Assembly (NCBI RefSeq): GCF_000717335.1
Contig: NZ_JNYZ01000007.1
Span: 124,001-188,000 of the forward strand
Length of the DNA: 64,000 nucleotides
Source of the DNA: Amycolatopsis jejuensis
GTDB lineage: Bacteria > Actinomycetota > Actinomycetes > Mycobacteriales > Pseudonocardiaceae
Reading direction: 5' to 3'
The notes under the pieces are model-generated. The model had not been told where the DNA came from and ran no database searches. It saw nothing but the letters and a program-made list of their open reading frames with translations. Both the position numbers and the translations under genes were made by a program. Below, one piece after another: positions 17,280-26,412 of the stretch; positions within the stretch are counted from its first letter, which is position 1; the number at the start of each line of letters is the position of its first letter.

Positions 17280-17678
17280 ATGGACCCAGACCGGCTCGAC
17301 GCCGTCGCCCGCACCTACACCGCGGACATGACCAGCATCCGCGGCCGCCGCGTGCACCGCCTGGTAGTGCGCCGGCTGGCCCGCTACGACCACGTCCTGC
17401 CGGCCACCACCGCCGACGGCGCGGCCGCGCTGCTGGCCCTGTCCGCAGACGGCAGCGCCGCGTTCTGCCAGACGGACGGCCGAGGCCCGGCCGCGAACCT
17501 CACCACGTGCGGCCCCACGCCGGGCATCACGGTCACCTCCGCACACGACCTCACGAAGGACTCCCTGCCGACCCTCCACTGGACCGTGCTCCACCCCGGC
17601 CTGCCCACCGGCCCCTTGACGATCACCTCCGACGCAGCCAGCGCCGACGAGGTGGAGTCAACCCTGCGCCCACACTGA
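17280..17678 (+). CDS. Hypothetical protein downstream of DHA2 exporter
   Basis: 132-residue protein starting at ATG 17280, five bases after the stop of the exporter gene. No signal peptide or membrane segment. The N-terminus is Asp/Arg-rich (MDPDRLDAVARTYTADMTSI), and the rest reads as alternating strands, with LHWTVLHPGLPTGPLTITSD near the C-terminus. Codon use is like the neighbours (strong GC at the third position), which supports a real gene. No family recognised. The DNA turns into repeat-rich non-coding sequence right after the stop. Confidence 0.55.
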   Translation: MDPDRLDAVARTYTADMTSIRGRRVHRLVVRRLARYDHVLPATTADGAAALLALSADGSAAFCQTDGRGPAANLTTCGPTPGITVTSAHDLTKDSLPTLHWTVLHPGLPTGPLTITSDAASADEVESTLRPH

Positions 17679-17997
17679 CCGGCACCCACACAGCGCCGTC
17701 AGCCCACCCTGGCGCGGCGCCGATCCGCCCGGGCGCGGCACCGCCAGTCCGCCCTGGGCGACAACGGTCCGCCCCGGTGCAGCAACGGTCCGCCCTCGCG
17801 CGGCGATGGTTCGCCTCACGGCCGTGGCGTCACGTGGCCAGCCACCGCCTGGGCGCACACCACTACGCCAACCCGCCAGCCCTGCCGCCCGAGCCCACAT
17901 CACCGCCATGTCGACCCCGCCGCCCAGCCCACCTCCACACCACGCGGGCTCCCCCACGCCGGCCTCACCATGCCGACCCACCACCCCGGCACACATC

Positions 17998-18160
17998 ACC
18001 ACATCGACCCCAAGCCGCCACGCACGCTCACCACCCGCACCACATCGACCCAAGCCCGCGGCACACCCACACCACCCACACCACATCGACCCCAAGCCGC
18101 CACGCACACTCACCACCCGCACCACATCGACCCCAGGCAGCCGCCCACCCACACCACCCG
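17998..18160. repeat. Tandem repeat, about 40-bp unit, four copies
   Basis: ACCACATCGACC recurs near 17998, 18039, 18079 and 18120, a 40-41 bp unit. It lies in the 660-nt gene-free stretch 17679-18342. The left part of that stretch (17700-17830) has a second short repeat built on CAACGGTCCGCCC. Open frames there are only Pro/His/Thr-rich repeat translations. Confidence 0.75.
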
Positions 18161-18342
18161 CCTCGCGACCCGACGCCCTCGTTCACCGCCACGCCCGCCC
18201 CTACCGCCACAACCCTCCCGTGCCAAGGCGCGCCAACCCGGCCAGCATCGAGTCCGCCCCCCTTCGAAGCCACCCAGCCGAGATTCGCCGCACACCCCGC
18301 CCGGCAGACAGAGCGGGCAGAGCGGACAGAGCGGTCGAACCC

Positions 18343-19938
18343 TCACCCGGCGAACCTGCGCTCCCACCTCTCCACCCCACGCAGAGCCCCGTCCGGAGCG
18401 GTCCAGCAAGCCTGCAGCAAGTCGTAGCCCTGATGAATCAGCGCCGCCTGAGCGGGCCAGCGGGCGGCGGCCCACGCCGGTTCGTTGTGGACCGAATCCA
18501 CGCCTGCCAGGGTGGCGCCTTCCAGTTCGAACTGGAGGTCCCGGCGGGTGGCCAACCTGGGGACCGGCGCACCGGCCAGCACGGCGCGGGCAGCGGACCG
18601 GACGCGGAAACCCGTCCAGTCCAACGTTTTCCGGTGCGCTCGTGGCGCCACCGCGTACTGTGCCAGCACCGCTACCGCCACCCCGATCGCCGTCTGGGCG
18701 AAGCGGTCCGCAACCGCGGGCCACACCGGGCCGGGCAGGCTCGCGACGCCCGCTGCCAGCAGCGCCAACGGTGTGATCGCCACCGTCGCCACGGCGTAGT
18801 TCCGCGGCACCACCAGCTCCACGCAGAACTGCAGCACCGCCAGAATCAAGATCAACACCACCCCCGACGGCGACAGCATCATCACCAGCCCGAACAGCAC
18901 CAGCCCGGCCACGGTTCCCGCAAACCGGTGCAGCGCACGCACATTCGCCCGCCGGCGGTCCACCCCCTGCTGCAGCACGACCAGCGCACTCAGCACCGCC
19001 CAATGCGGGCGTCCGATGCCGGCGAGCACCGCCAGCTCGCCCGCGACCACGCAACCTGCCCCGGCCCGCAACGCCGTCACCGCGGCATGCGAGCGCAACG
19101 AAACCGCGCGGCGCAACCGGTATCCGATCCCCGGACGCGGCAGTGGCAGCTTGCCCGGCGGCAATTCGAAAGAGTCGTCCGGTGACGCGTCGGTGAACCG
19201 CCGGTGTGCCGCAACCAACGTCGCGACCAAGCCGGGTTCCGTACCCCGCCGGGGATGTCCCGCTTCGTGCAGGGCGGTCCACGCCGCGGAGAGGGCCGCG
19301 CCTGCGGCATGACGAGTCTCGGCCGTCGGGTGGTCCGCCGCGACGAACGCATCGATCGCGCGGACCGCCCGTTCGACGGCCATCCGTTCCGGTTTGCTCC
19401 GATCGGCCAGTACCCCGGCCATCGACACCACTACCGACGACGCCACTCCCGCCGCGGCGCAGCCCAGCACGGCCAGCGGCCGCGCCCCCGCCTCCACCGC
19501 GGCCTGCGCCCCCGCGCAGGCCAGCGCGAAGAACAGCGGCCCCGGCGGCCCGAGGCGCAGAGCGTCGACGACGTACGTCGCCAGCACCGCGACAACCGAC
19601 ACCACCAGCACGGAAACCAGCCCCGGCGGGACCGCCATCCCCACCCCCGCGCCCACCGCGGCAGCCAGCAGCAACCCGGCCCCCGCCGTCGCCACGACCC
19701 CGGCGCGGACGCGGTAGGGCCGCCCCTCGCCGAACAACACGGCGAACGTCCCGAGCGTGACGAACAACGCCGCACCCGGCGCGCCCGCCAGCACCAGCGC
19801 GATCCCCGGAATCGCCACCGCAAGCCCGGCCCGCACCCCGGCCGGCCATCGCCTCCCGACGGGTGGCAGCGCGAACAGCAACGTCCGGAACCGGGCGACG
19901 CGCGGCAACTGCTCAGGTGGCTCCGGCGAAGCGTGCAT
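18343..19938 (-). CDS. FUSC family membrane protein (aromatic acid exporter type)
   Basis: 531-residue membrane protein with two blocks of hydrophobic helices (about residues 30-175 and 300-425) separated by a soluble helical part. This 6+6 layout and the second-block motif RPHWAVLSALVVLQQGVDRR, followed by LHRFAGTVAGLVLFG, mark the FUSC/YccS/aromatic-acid-exporter superfamily. Such proteins are thought to export aromatic acids or other weak acids. Start ATG 19938 lies 53 nt from the divergent small gene at 19992. Its 3' end runs up to the repeat-rich desert. Substrate unknown. Confidence 0.8.
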   Translation of the reverse strand: MHASPEPPEQLPRVARFRTLLFALPPVGRRWPAGVRAGLAVAIPGIALVLAGAPGAALFVTLGTFAVLFGEGRPYRVRAGVVATAGAGLLLAAAVGAGVGMAVPPGLVSVLVVSVVAVLATYVVDALRLGPPGPLFFALACAGAQAAVEAGARPLAVLGCAAAGVASSVVVSMAGVLADRSKPERMAVERAVRAIDAFVAADHPTAETRHAAGAALSAAWTALHEAGHPRRGTEPGLVATLVAAHRRFTDASPDDSFELPPGKLPLPRPGIGYRLRRAVSLRSHAAVTALRAGAGCVVAGELAVLAGIGRPHWAVLSALVVLQQGVDRRRANVRALHRFAGTVAGLVLFGLVMMLSPSGVVLILILAVLQFCVELVVPRNYAVATVAITPLALLAAGVASLPGPVWPAVADRFAQTAIGVAVAVLAQYAVAPRAHRKTLDWTGFRVRSAARAVLAGAPVPRLATRRDLQFELEGATLAGVDSVHNEPAWAAARWPAQAALIHQGYDLLQACWTAPDGALRGVERWERRFAG

Positions 19939-19991
19939 GGTGGCTATTCCAGCACGAGTTTGCCCCCGCGCCGAGCGGGTAGCCGATCACC

Positions 19992-20210
19992 ATGACCAGC
20001 GACGAGCGACGGCTCGAGGAGCAACTGGAGCAGGTCCGGCACGACGTGTCGGAGGCCAAGGAAGCCGCCCGCCTCGAACGCGAAGCAAGCGCCCTCGGCG
20101 GCGACACCCCGGACGAGCCTCCGCCGGAGAACGACCCCCGACCCGACCGCGGCGTTTCGGCAGCGGATACCGGCTCAGCGGAATCCACGCATCGAAACCG
20201 GAAAATCTGA
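19992..20210 (+). CDS. Small acidic hypothetical protein
   Basis: 72-residue charged protein. Residues 1-37 (starting MTSDERRLEEQLEQVRHDVS) form a likely amphipathic coiled coil; the tail is Pro/Asp-rich and disordered. No membrane segment or known motif. It is divergent from the FUSC gene. The 220 nt between it and the Asp23 gene hold no convincing ORF. Reality is plausible from composition but not certain. Confidence 0.45.
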   Translation: MTSDERRLEEQLEQVRHDVSEAKEAARLEREASALGGDTPDEPPPENDPRPDRGVSAADTGSAESTHRNRKI

Positions 20211-20430
20211 TCGGCAACCGAGAAGGCCGCACGACTGGGCCGCTAAGTGCCCTCGACAACGAATTCCTCCCAGGCGCGGAACACCAGGTAAAAGCCGATC
20301 CTGCGGAAACCGCTGCCAGACCCGGCAACGGCGCAAGAGCCCAGAGTCAGCCGCCGGGGTTCCATCGTCCGAAACACGCACCGGACGGCCCAGATCGTGC
20401 ACCGGCCGGGATTTCCGGTCGCCGTGGACC

Positions 20431-20874
20431 TCACTCGACCCGGCCGGATTCGGCGGGACGTTCGTCGCCGTCCTCGGGCAAATGCAGGTCGGACACCGCG
20501 ATGTTGACCTCCACCACCTCCAGGCCGGTCATGTGCTCGACGCCGCCGATCACGCCACGGCGGATGGAACGGGCGACGTCCGCGATCGCCGCGCCGTACT
20601 CCACGACGACCTGCAGGTCCACCGCCGCTTGCTTCTCCCCCACCTCCACCGAAACGCCCTGCCCGGCCGACGCCGTCGCACCCGGGATGCGTTCGCGGAT
20701 CGCCGAAAACGCCCGTGCCGCACCGCCGCCCAGTGCATGCACGCCGGGCACCTCACGCGTGGCGAGCCCGGCGATCTTCTGCACCACGACGTCGGCGATC
20801 GTGGTCATGCCCTGGTCGGTGGCGAGACGGCTCTTCTGCAGTTCGGCGGTCTTGGTGGCGGTCGAGTCGGCCAT
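20431..20874 (-). CDS. Asp23/Gls24 family envelope stress protein
   Basis: 147-residue Asp23-domain protein. The domain covers about residues 25-130, with IADVVVQKIAGLATREVPGV at its start and VEYGAAIADVARSIRRGVIG, the conserved turn and helix, in the second half. Proteins of this family sit at the inner face of the membrane through partner proteins and are linked to cell envelope or alkaline stress; actinomycetes often carry several copies. GAGGGAG precedes the ATG by 6 nt. No partner amaP-like gene is seen nearby, which is a little unusual. Confidence 0.85.
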   Translation of the reverse strand: MADSTATKTAELQKSRLATDQGMTTIADVVVQKIAGLATREVPGVHALGGGAARAFSAIRERIPGATASAGQGVSVEVGEKQAAVDLQVVVEYGAAIADVARSIRRGVIGGVEHMTGLEVVEVNIAVSDLHLPEDGDERPAESGRVE

Positions 20875-21323
20875 GGGTCACTCCCTCGTCGGATGAACAG
20901 GTTCGCCAGGAGGACACCGGCTCCGCGGGGACCGCACGGGTGAGCCAGATCTCGCCGGATCGTGCGTGCGGTTTCCGCTGCCGCGGTGTCCGGCGCCGGT
21001 GAGTACCGAATTCGGCTTCACGCAAGGTGGTAAGTGCGGAATTCGGAGCAGCCAGATCGGTCCGGACCGTGGCCGGGTACCCCGCCCGGCCGCGGAAAAC
21101 GAACGCCGCACCGCCATTCCGTCGCCATCACTGCGCGATTTCCGGCCGCCCGTCCCCGGAATGCGGCAAGCCCCGGAAACGGGGAAGGAGTTTCCCGTTT
21201 CCCCCGGAGAAGGGAAAGGGAAACCGTTCCGGTCACAGTACGGGTCCCGGGCCCGGCCGCACTGGACATGGTGCTCTCACTGGGGAACAGTGATCCGGCA
21301 GGGGAAAACCGAGGGAGGAACGG
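20875..21323. other. 449-nt intergenic region with a stem-loop
   Basis: No gene is supported here. The clearest structure is GGAAACGGGGAA (21175-21186) facing TTTCCCGTTTCC (21191-21202), an 11 of 12 bp stem with a 4-nt loop, which may end a transcript or form a leader. A weaker dyad, TCACTG-N5-CAGTGA (21277-21293), lies 31 nt before the next gene and could be an operator. Confidence 0.4.
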
Positions 21324-22259
21324 GTGGAACCGAGCTCGGCGGAGCTGGTCGCGGAATTGAAAGTCCTCCGGAAGGGGCGCGGCGTATTCACCACTCCGCT
21401 CGCGAATCGGGTGGGCCCGGTACTGCGCGCAGTGTGCGGGATTCCCGATACCGCGGAAACGGTCCAGATCCGCGAACGCCTCGCGCACGTACTGCGGCCG
21501 CTCGCCGAAGCGCTCCCCGACGACCTGCGGATCGCCGTGCTCGCCGCATTCGCCCTGCACGAACCGGCGCGCAAGCCGTTCTACCAGGACCGGGTGCACT
21601 GGGCCGCCCGCGAGCTCGACCGCGACGACCGCACGATCCGCCGGCGGATCGACGACGCCATCGAGCACGTCGCGCAGCTGGCGCTGGCCCGTCCGGGCGA
21701 AACGACCGCGCCGGTGTCGGACGGCAGCTGGCACACCGAGATCCTGCACGTCACGCTGGCACTCGACCAGGCGCGGCCGGAGGCGTTCGAGTTCCGCCGG
21801 ATCGTCGCGGACGCCGACGAGATCGCCGAGCTCGACCTCGCGTTCGCCGCTCCCGCCTCCCCACCGCACGACCTCGACGTCGACGTCTTCCACGGTGGCA
21901 CCCTGGTCCGCCGCGAGCGGGAGTCGAACGACCGGATCGGTCTCGCACTGCAGCTGCCCGCACCCCTGCCGCGCGGCCGCAAGCACGACCTCGCGCTGCG
22001 GTTCCGCGCCGCTCTCCGGCATCCGCACTACGTCTGCGTACCCCGGCATCCGGTCGACCGCTTCGACCTGCACGTGCGCTTCCCGCCCGCGCCGCCGTCG
22101 GAAATCGTGCGGCTGGACCGGGTTTTCCAGGACGACGCCCACAACCCGGCAGTGCCCGGCGCGGCCGTCACCCCGGACGGCTCGGGCGAGGTGCACCTGC
22201 AGTTCGAGCACCTCGCCCCCGGGTTCGCCTACGGCGTCCGCTGGAGCCCGGCCCGCTGA
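21324..22259 (+). CDS. Hypothetical protein with all-helical N-terminus
   Basis: 311-residue cytoplasmic protein. Residues 1-120 are predicted helical and end in LDRDDRTIRRRIDDAIEHVA, which looks like a recognition-helix arrangement of an HTH; residues 135-311 are rich in strands (WHTEILHVTLALDQ, EIVRLDRVFQDDAHNP) and may form a beta-sandwich. The GTG start has GGGAGGAA 3-8 nt upstream. Proteins of this layout are widespread in Pseudonocardiales but have no assigned role as far as I can tell. A DNA-linked regulatory or sensor function is possible from the N-terminal helices; that is inference. Confidence 0.65.
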   Translation: MEPSSAELVAELKVLRKGRGVFTTPLANRVGPVLRAVCGIPDTAETVQIRERLAHVLRPLAEALPDDLRIAVLAAFALHEPARKPFYQDRVHWAARELDRDDRTIRRRIDDAIEHVAQLALARPGETTAPVSDGSWHTEILHVTLALDQARPEAFEFRRIVADADEIAELDLAFAAPASPPHDLDVDVFHGGTLVRRERESNDRIGLALQLPAPLPRGRKHDLALRFRAALRHPHYVCVPRHPVDRFDLHVRFPPAPPSEIVRLDRVFQDDAHNPAVPGAAVTPDGSGEVHLQFEHLAPGFAYGVRWSPAR

Positions 22260-22433
22260 TTCGCCCGCGGCCTGTCCAAGAACTGGCCAAGTCGGTGCGA
22301 AACCCGTTGGTACGCAACGGACAGAAGCTGGACAACCCTCGCCGGCGCGCAACATCTCCGCGCGGGTCACCGATGTCCGGATCGAGCGGGCAAGGACCAC
22401 GGCTGCCGCCCGTACCGGAAGGAACGACCCCTG

Positions 22434-23075
22434 ATGACCACCGAGCCCGTCGACGGATACGTCCCGCTCTCCGCGCTGCCGCGCCCGTCCGGGACGCTCG
22501 ACCGGCTGGAGGACGTGGTCCGCGCCGCCCACGACGGCGTACCGGGCGCGGTACCGGAACTGCTGGCGCTGCTGAAGCCGGTGATCGCCCGCTACTGCCG
22601 GGCCCGCATCGGCGGACGGGACCTGTCGTACCTGTCGGCGGACGACGTCGCGCAAGAGGTGTGCATCGCGGTCCTGCAAGCAGTGGCAGGTTACGAGGAC
22701 CGCGGCGGCTCGTTCCTGCACCTGGTCAGGGCAATCGCGGCGAACAAGGTGGCGGACGCCTTCCGCGCCGTGGCGCGCGACCGCTCCCGCCCAGTCCCGG
22801 ACCTGCCGGAATTCCGCGAAACCCCCGGCGACGACCCGGAATCCCGCACCCTGACCGCCGACCTGGGCGCCCGCCTCGGCCGCCTGATGGCCGGAATGCC
22901 GAGACTGCACCAGGAAGTCCTGACGCTGCGGGTCGTGGTAGGCCTGACATCGGCCGAGACGGCGAAAGCACTGGGCATCACGCCGGGCAACGTACGGGTG
23001 ACGCAATTCCGCGCACTGGCGAAACTCCGGGAGGAGATCACGGAGAAGGGGGTGGCGGAAGCCTGGCGCGGGTGA
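22434..23075 (+). CDS. shbA: ECF-type RNA polymerase sigma factor, ShbA-like
   Basis: 213-residue group-4 sigma factor. Region 2 is around YLSADDVAQEVCIAVLQAVA and the following FLHLVRAIAANKVADAFRA; region 4 HTH is around VVVGLTSAETAKALGITPGN with RVTQFRALAKLR as recognition part. The YCRARIGG...YLSADDVAQEVC pattern is typical of ShbA, which in Streptomyces drives transcription of the principal sigma factor gene hrdB. No anti-sigma gene is adjacent, also a ShbA trait. In many actinobacteria the gene lies near groEL and guaB; that context is absent here, so this might be a paralogue. ATG 22434 follows GGAAGGA by 9 nt. Confidence 0.75.
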   Translation: MTTEPVDGYVPLSALPRPSGTLDRLEDVVRAAHDGVPGAVPELLALLKPVIARYCRARIGGRDLSYLSADDVAQEVCIAVLQAVAGYEDRGGSFLHLVRAIAANKVADAFRAVARDRSRPVPDLPEFRETPGDDPESRTLTADLGARLGRLMAGMPRLHQEVLTLRVVVGLTSAETAKALGITPGNVRVTQFRALAKLREEITEKGVAEAWRG

Positions 23076-23149
23076 TCCGGGGGTGGTCTTGCTGGGACCG
23101 GGCGGGGCGGGAAAGTTCACCCGGTCGGGCCATCTTTGCGGGACACAGC

Positions 23150-23305
23150 GGGGCTCGGCGGGGGCTCAACAGGTCTTGGGCGGGGCTCGGCGGGGCTCGG
23201 CTCGGCGAGGCTCGACGAGGCTTGGCGGGGCACGGCTCGACAGGTCTTGGCGGGGCACGGCTCGACGAGGCTCGACGAGACTCGACGGCTCTCGGCAGGG
23301 CTTGA
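23150..23305. repeat. Irregular GC-rich tandem repeat (GGCTCGACGAG-like)
   Basis: About 155 bp built of variants of a 10-15 bp word such as GGCTCGACGAG and GGTCTTGGCGGGGC. It follows the sigma factor gene. The 520-nt stretch 23076-23594 holds no gene I can support; its open frames on both strands are only repeat translations. Confidence 0.75.
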
Positions 23306-23594
23306 TGGAGCGGCGGTTCATGGCGGCGCCGGACGACGTCGGCCGCTCGCCGGGACGCTCGGGCCCCATCGGCCGATCGCGGAGGTGCGCGCATCACACA
23401 GTCAGTGCCGCAGCGATCCCACGTCACGTCAGTGGCGCGGAGCGAAGGCAGATCACCTCAGCAGCGCCGCCGCGGAACCCGCTCGTGTCAGCGGTGTCGA
23501 AGCACAACCCGGCTCAACCCGGCCCAATCCGGCAAACACCCCAAACCGCCGCAATCCCGGCGAGCTCGGCGATCCCGGGCACACTGCCCGGGAG

Positions 23595-24011
23595 TCAGCC
23601 TGCGTCCAGGCGTCGGCGCATTCGGCGTAGGAATGCGATTCGGTCGGTTTCCACGCGGACGGCTGTGCGGTCCGGGTAGATGTCGAACACCCCCGTCATT
23701 CCCGTCTCGCTCAGGCGGCGGCCTGCGGCGCCGGACGGGTGCGCCAGCAAGCGCAGCACCACGCCTTCCGCGGCGGCGCGGTCTTGTGCGGCGCGCAGGA
23801 CGTGGACGCCCGCGTCGGTGAGGAGGGTCAGGTCCGTCAGGTCCAGGACCAGCGCCATCGGGCGTTTGGCGAGCGCGAACGTCACTGCGCGGACCACCAC
23901 CAGCGCGGTACCCGCGTCGAGTTCTCCCGACAGCAGCAGTGTGAGCACGTCGAGGTCGTCGTAGCGGTACGACGACTTCAGCCGCGACGATCCCCGTGAG
24001 CCGGCTTCCAT
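23595..24011 (-). CDS. STAS-domain protein (anti-sigma factor antagonist type)
   Basis: 138-residue single STAS domain protein. The core strand-helix pattern is seen: DVLTLLLSGELDAGTALVVV, then ALVLDLTDLTLLTDAGVHVL, where the Ser phosphorylated in SpoIIAA/RsbV is replaced by Thr or Asp (LLTDAG). It should bind an anti-sigma kinase and free a sigma factor. No kinase gene is adjacent; actinomycetes scatter these genes. ATG 24011 is chosen, with GGGAG about 10 nt upstream. A 7-bp stem (24036-24056) sits in the probable leader. Confidence 0.75.
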   Translation of the reverse strand: MEAGSRGSSRLKSSYRYDDLDVLTLLLSGELDAGTALVVVRAVTFALAKRPMALVLDLTDLTLLTDAGVHVLRAAQDRAAAEGVVLRLLAHPSGAAGRRLSETGMTGVFDIYPDRTAVRVETDRIAFLRRMRRRLDAG

Positions 24012-24270
24012 CCGCGTGCTGCACTCCCTGTCCAGGCGGGCCCTTCTGAGGCCCGCACGTCCACCCGACACCATTCTGGCCCCCGGGGCACGGTGACCGC
24101 GCTCACACTCCGCATCCGGGTCGCCCACGCGCGTGACGTGCTCCGCGTGCCCCACGACGAAAGTCGGGAACTCCGGACCGCACGACCTTCGGCGGGTTCC
24201 GTCATTTACCGACATTCACGACGGTGGGTGAGTCCTTGACCATCCCCCTTCCCCACCGGAGTTGATTCCC

Positions 24271-24999
24271 GTGCGCATCGCACGTACCGCCATCTTCCTG
24301 TCCGGCCTGGCTTTTGCGGCCGTCGCCGCTGCAGTTCCCGCGGCGGCCGCGGCACCGGATGCTGCCGCGCCACCCGCACAGCCTGCCATCATCGACGGCA
24401 GCACCGCCGACTCCCTGCACGCTGCCGCCCGGATGTTCGCCGGAGGCCAGGAACTCTGCTCGGCAACCATCATCGCGCCCGGCTGGATCCTCACCGCCCG
24501 CCACTGCACCCAGGGCGCGAACGGTCAGCAGATCACCTTCCACGTCGGCGACCTCGACCAGACTCGTGGCACCGAAGTCCGCGCCACGTCCGTGCACGAG
24601 GCCCCCGACGCCGACATCGCGCTGGTGCAGATCGACCAGCAGGTACAGACCGAGTACGCGCCGCTTGGCACGACCGGCGACGTCAACGTCGGCGATCAGG
24701 CGCAGGTCTACGGCTGGGGCGCGACGTGCACCGACCAGCCCGAGATCAACTGCCAGTCGCAGGTGCTGAAGGTCGCGAACGTGCAGGTCGCCTCCACCGA
24801 CTGCCCGGACGGCGCAGCGGGCGTCTCGGTGTGTGCCACCCGGATCGACGGCATCACCGCGGGCGGCGACTCCGGCGGACCCATGTACGCCAACGGAAAA
24901 CAGGTCGGCGTCGCGTCCACCAGCGACCGGCAGTCCTACACCGCCTACATCAACGTCACCCAGTACCGCGACTGGATCCGCTCGGTCGCCGGCGTGTGA
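24271..24999 (+). CDS. Secreted trypsin-like serine protease (S1)
   Basis: 242-residue exported S1 peptidase. Signal peptide in residues 1-27 (VRIARTAIFLSGLAFAAVAA, cut near AAAA-APD). The catalytic triad is complete: His in TARHC, Asp in DADIALVQ, Ser in GGDSGGP. Six cysteines allow three disulfides (ELC/RHC, ATC/INC, DC/VC). The mature enzyme has about 210 residues, normal for Streptomyces trypsin-like proteases. GTG 24271 is preferred over TTG 24262 because GGAG lies 9 nt before it. A copy of the 55-bp palindrome follows, between this gene and the convergent LysR gene. Confidence 0.88.
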   Translation: MRIARTAIFLSGLAFAAVAAAVPAAAAAPDAAAPPAQPAIIDGSTADSLHAAARMFAGGQELCSATIIAPGWILTARHCTQGANGQQITFHVGDLDQTRGTEVRATSVHEAPDADIALVQIDQQVQTEYAPLGTTGDVNVGDQAQVYGWGATCTDQPEINCQSQVLKVANVQVASTDCPDGAAGVSVCATRIDGITAGGDSGGPMYANGKQVGVASTSDRQSYTAYINVTQYRDWIRSVAGV

Positions 25000-25005
25000 G
25001 CAAGC

Positions 25006-25062
25006 GGTCCGTGAAGGGAACCATGAGGGAATCAGCTGGCCTGATGGTTCCCTTCACGGACC
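25006..25062. repeat. 57-bp palindromic repeat, copy 2 (terminator-like)
   Basis: Arms GGTCCGTGAAGGGAACCAT and ATGGTTCCCTTCACGGACC (19 bp, perfect). The inner dyad is partly decayed. The last codons and stop of the LysR gene at 25032 lie inside it, so the repeat has become coding on one side. Confidence 0.85.
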
Positions 25063-25952
25063 ATCGGCGAGGTAAGCGCGGCACGATGAGCCGGATTCGT
25101 TGCGTGTCTTACGAAAGCGGCCAAATCCGGGGACGTCGCGTCTTTCGCCCACGCCAGGTGGAGTTCACTTCCGCTTACGCCGCTGACCTCCACCACCGCG
25201 ATTCCCGACAGGGACGCCTCTCCCAGCATTGTTTCCGGGAGGAGGGCGACTGCCTGTCCCAAGCGCACTGCGGCCAGGAACTGCGCCGAGTCGTGGACTA
25301 CCGGGCCACGGCGCCACGTTCGGTCGCCGCTCTCGGCGCCGGCCCACCACGACAGTTCCGCGTTCGAGGCGTTGCTCCACACCGGGAACGCTTCGACGTC
25401 CAGCTCGCGTCGATCGACCGTCGTGCATCGGGCCAGCCGGTGCGTGCGCGGGACCAGCAGTACGCGCCGGTCGGTGCGCAGGTGCTCGCTGTCCAGGCCA
25501 CGCCGGTCGAACGGCGCGCGTACCAGCGTGACGTCGACCGCGCCCTGGCGGACCTCGGTCAGCTGCACCGACCGGTCGGCCACCATCGGCGCGACACCGC
25601 ACTCCCGGTAGCCCGCCACGAGCTGCATCAGCGTGGCGACGTCACAACCGCGCGCGCTGACCCGTAGCTGCCGCCCGGATTCGGCGGCGCGCCGGGCTCG
25701 CGTGAATGCCGCCGTGACGCTCTCGTCGAGACTTTTGGCTTCCCGGAACAGCACCTCGCCCGCGACGGTGAGCTCGACCCCGGCCCGGCCGCGGCGCAGC
25801 AGGGCGGAACCGAACTCCTTCTCCAGCGCCCGGATCGCCCGCGACAGCGCGGGCTGGGTCATCCGCAGCCGTTCGGCCGCCGCGGTGAAGGTGCGCTCCT
25901 CCACCACCGCCGTGAAGTACCGCAGATGCCGGAGCTCGATCGCGGGCTGCAC
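25032..25952 (-). CDS. LysR family transcriptional regulator
   Basis: 306-residue LysR-type regulator. HTH at residues 5-62: ELRHLRYFTAVVEERTFTAA, RMTQPALSRAIRALEKEFGS. The effector domain follows from about residue 90. The last residues, SPMVREGNHQAS, are encoded by the 55-bp palindrome, so the natural C-terminus was probably changed when the repeat arrived or the repeat replaced the old end. GTG 25952 is chosen: CAGGAT stands 6 nt before it, close to the leaderless pattern. It is divergent from a small monooxygenase gene with a dyad between them, the classic LysR layout, so that gene is its likely target. Confidence 0.85.
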   Translation of the reverse strand: MQPAIELRHLRYFTAVVEERTFTAAAERLRMTQPALSRAIRALEKEFGSALLRRGRAGVELTVAGEVLFREAKSLDESVTAAFTRARRAAESGRQLRVSARGCDVATLMQLVAGYRECGVAPMVADRSVQLTEVRQGAVDVTLVRAPFDRRGLDSEHLRTDRRVLLVPRTHRLARCTTVDRRELDVEAFPVWSNASNAELSWWAGAESGDRTWRRGPVVHDSAQFLAAVRLGQAVALLPETMLGEASLSGIAVVEVSGVSGSELHLAWAKDATSPDLAAFVRHATNPAHRAALTSPMVREGNHQAS

Positions 25953-25996
25953 CGGGCCATCCTGCCACGGTTCATGCCCGCCCGGCATGGACTTAT

Positions 25997-26009
25997 ACGC
26001 CATCGGCGT
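25997..26009. promoter_or_regulatory. Dyad between LysR and monooxygenase genes
   Basis: ACGCC-atc-GGCGT is a perfect short palindrome in the 92-nt divergent spacer, 44 nt from the LysR start and 35 nt from the monooxygenase start. Position fits a LysR operator, though the outer bases are A-N11-T rather than T-N11-A. Confidence 0.45.
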
Positions 26010-26044
26010 TGGACATCCGCGCACAATGTCAGCAGAGTCCGGGC

Positions 26045-26410
26045 ATGAACGAAAACGACGGCGTGACCGCCGCCGCCGAGCGTGAGTCCGACCTGTGGAC
26101 GATCACGCGGCCCGGCGTGCCGCTGTTCATGAACGTGACGCTGACCATCAAGCCCAGCCACGAAGAAGCCTTCGTCGCCGCGCTACGCGAGGTGCTGCCG
26201 CTCGCCCGAGCCGAACAGTGCTGCCGGTACCTCCACGCCGGCCGATCCGCCCGCGGCGTCTACGTGCTCTCCGAAGGCTGGCACGATCTGGTCGAATACC
26301 GCGACTTCGTGCTCCAGCAGCCGTACTTCCAGACCTACCTCCGGATCAGCGAGGACGCCTACGCCCAGCCCCGCAAGGTTCTCCTCCTTTCCCCGATCCT
26401 CGAACCCTGA
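26045..26410 (+). CDS. Antibiotic biosynthesis monooxygenase (ABM) family protein
   Basis: 121-residue ferredoxin-like alpha/beta-barrel dimer protein. Core: FMNVTLTIKPSHEEAFVAAL, then CRYLHAGRSARGVYVLSEGW and the closing strand VEYRDFVLQQPYFQTYLRI. Members oxidise polyketide-like or aromatic substrates without cofactor, or act as heme-degrading or quinol monooxygenases; many have no known substrate. The first 25 residues are an unusual extension. It is divergent from the LysR gene, its likely regulator, and ends 2 nt before the convergent protease gene. Confidence 0.75.
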   Translation: MNENDGVTAAAERESDLWTITRPGVPLFMNVTLTIKPSHEEAFVAALREVLPLARAEQCCRYLHAGRSARGVYVLSEGWHDLVEYRDFVLQQPYFQTYLRISEDAYAQPRKVLLLSPILEP

Positions 26411-26412
26411 CC

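Noticed and set aside
17679..18342. Several long open frames rich in Pro, His, Thr and Arg
   Set aside because: All are translations of tandem repeats in several frames on both strands; no start signal or family.
20243..20434. 63-codon minus-strand ORF behind the Asp23 gene
   Set aside because: No ribosome binding site or family; its composition is not gene-like. A relic cannot be excluded.
24036..24056. GCGGGCC/GGCCCGC stem upstream of the STAS gene as a riboswitch
   Set aside because: A single short GC stem; no other conserved aptamer parts are visible.
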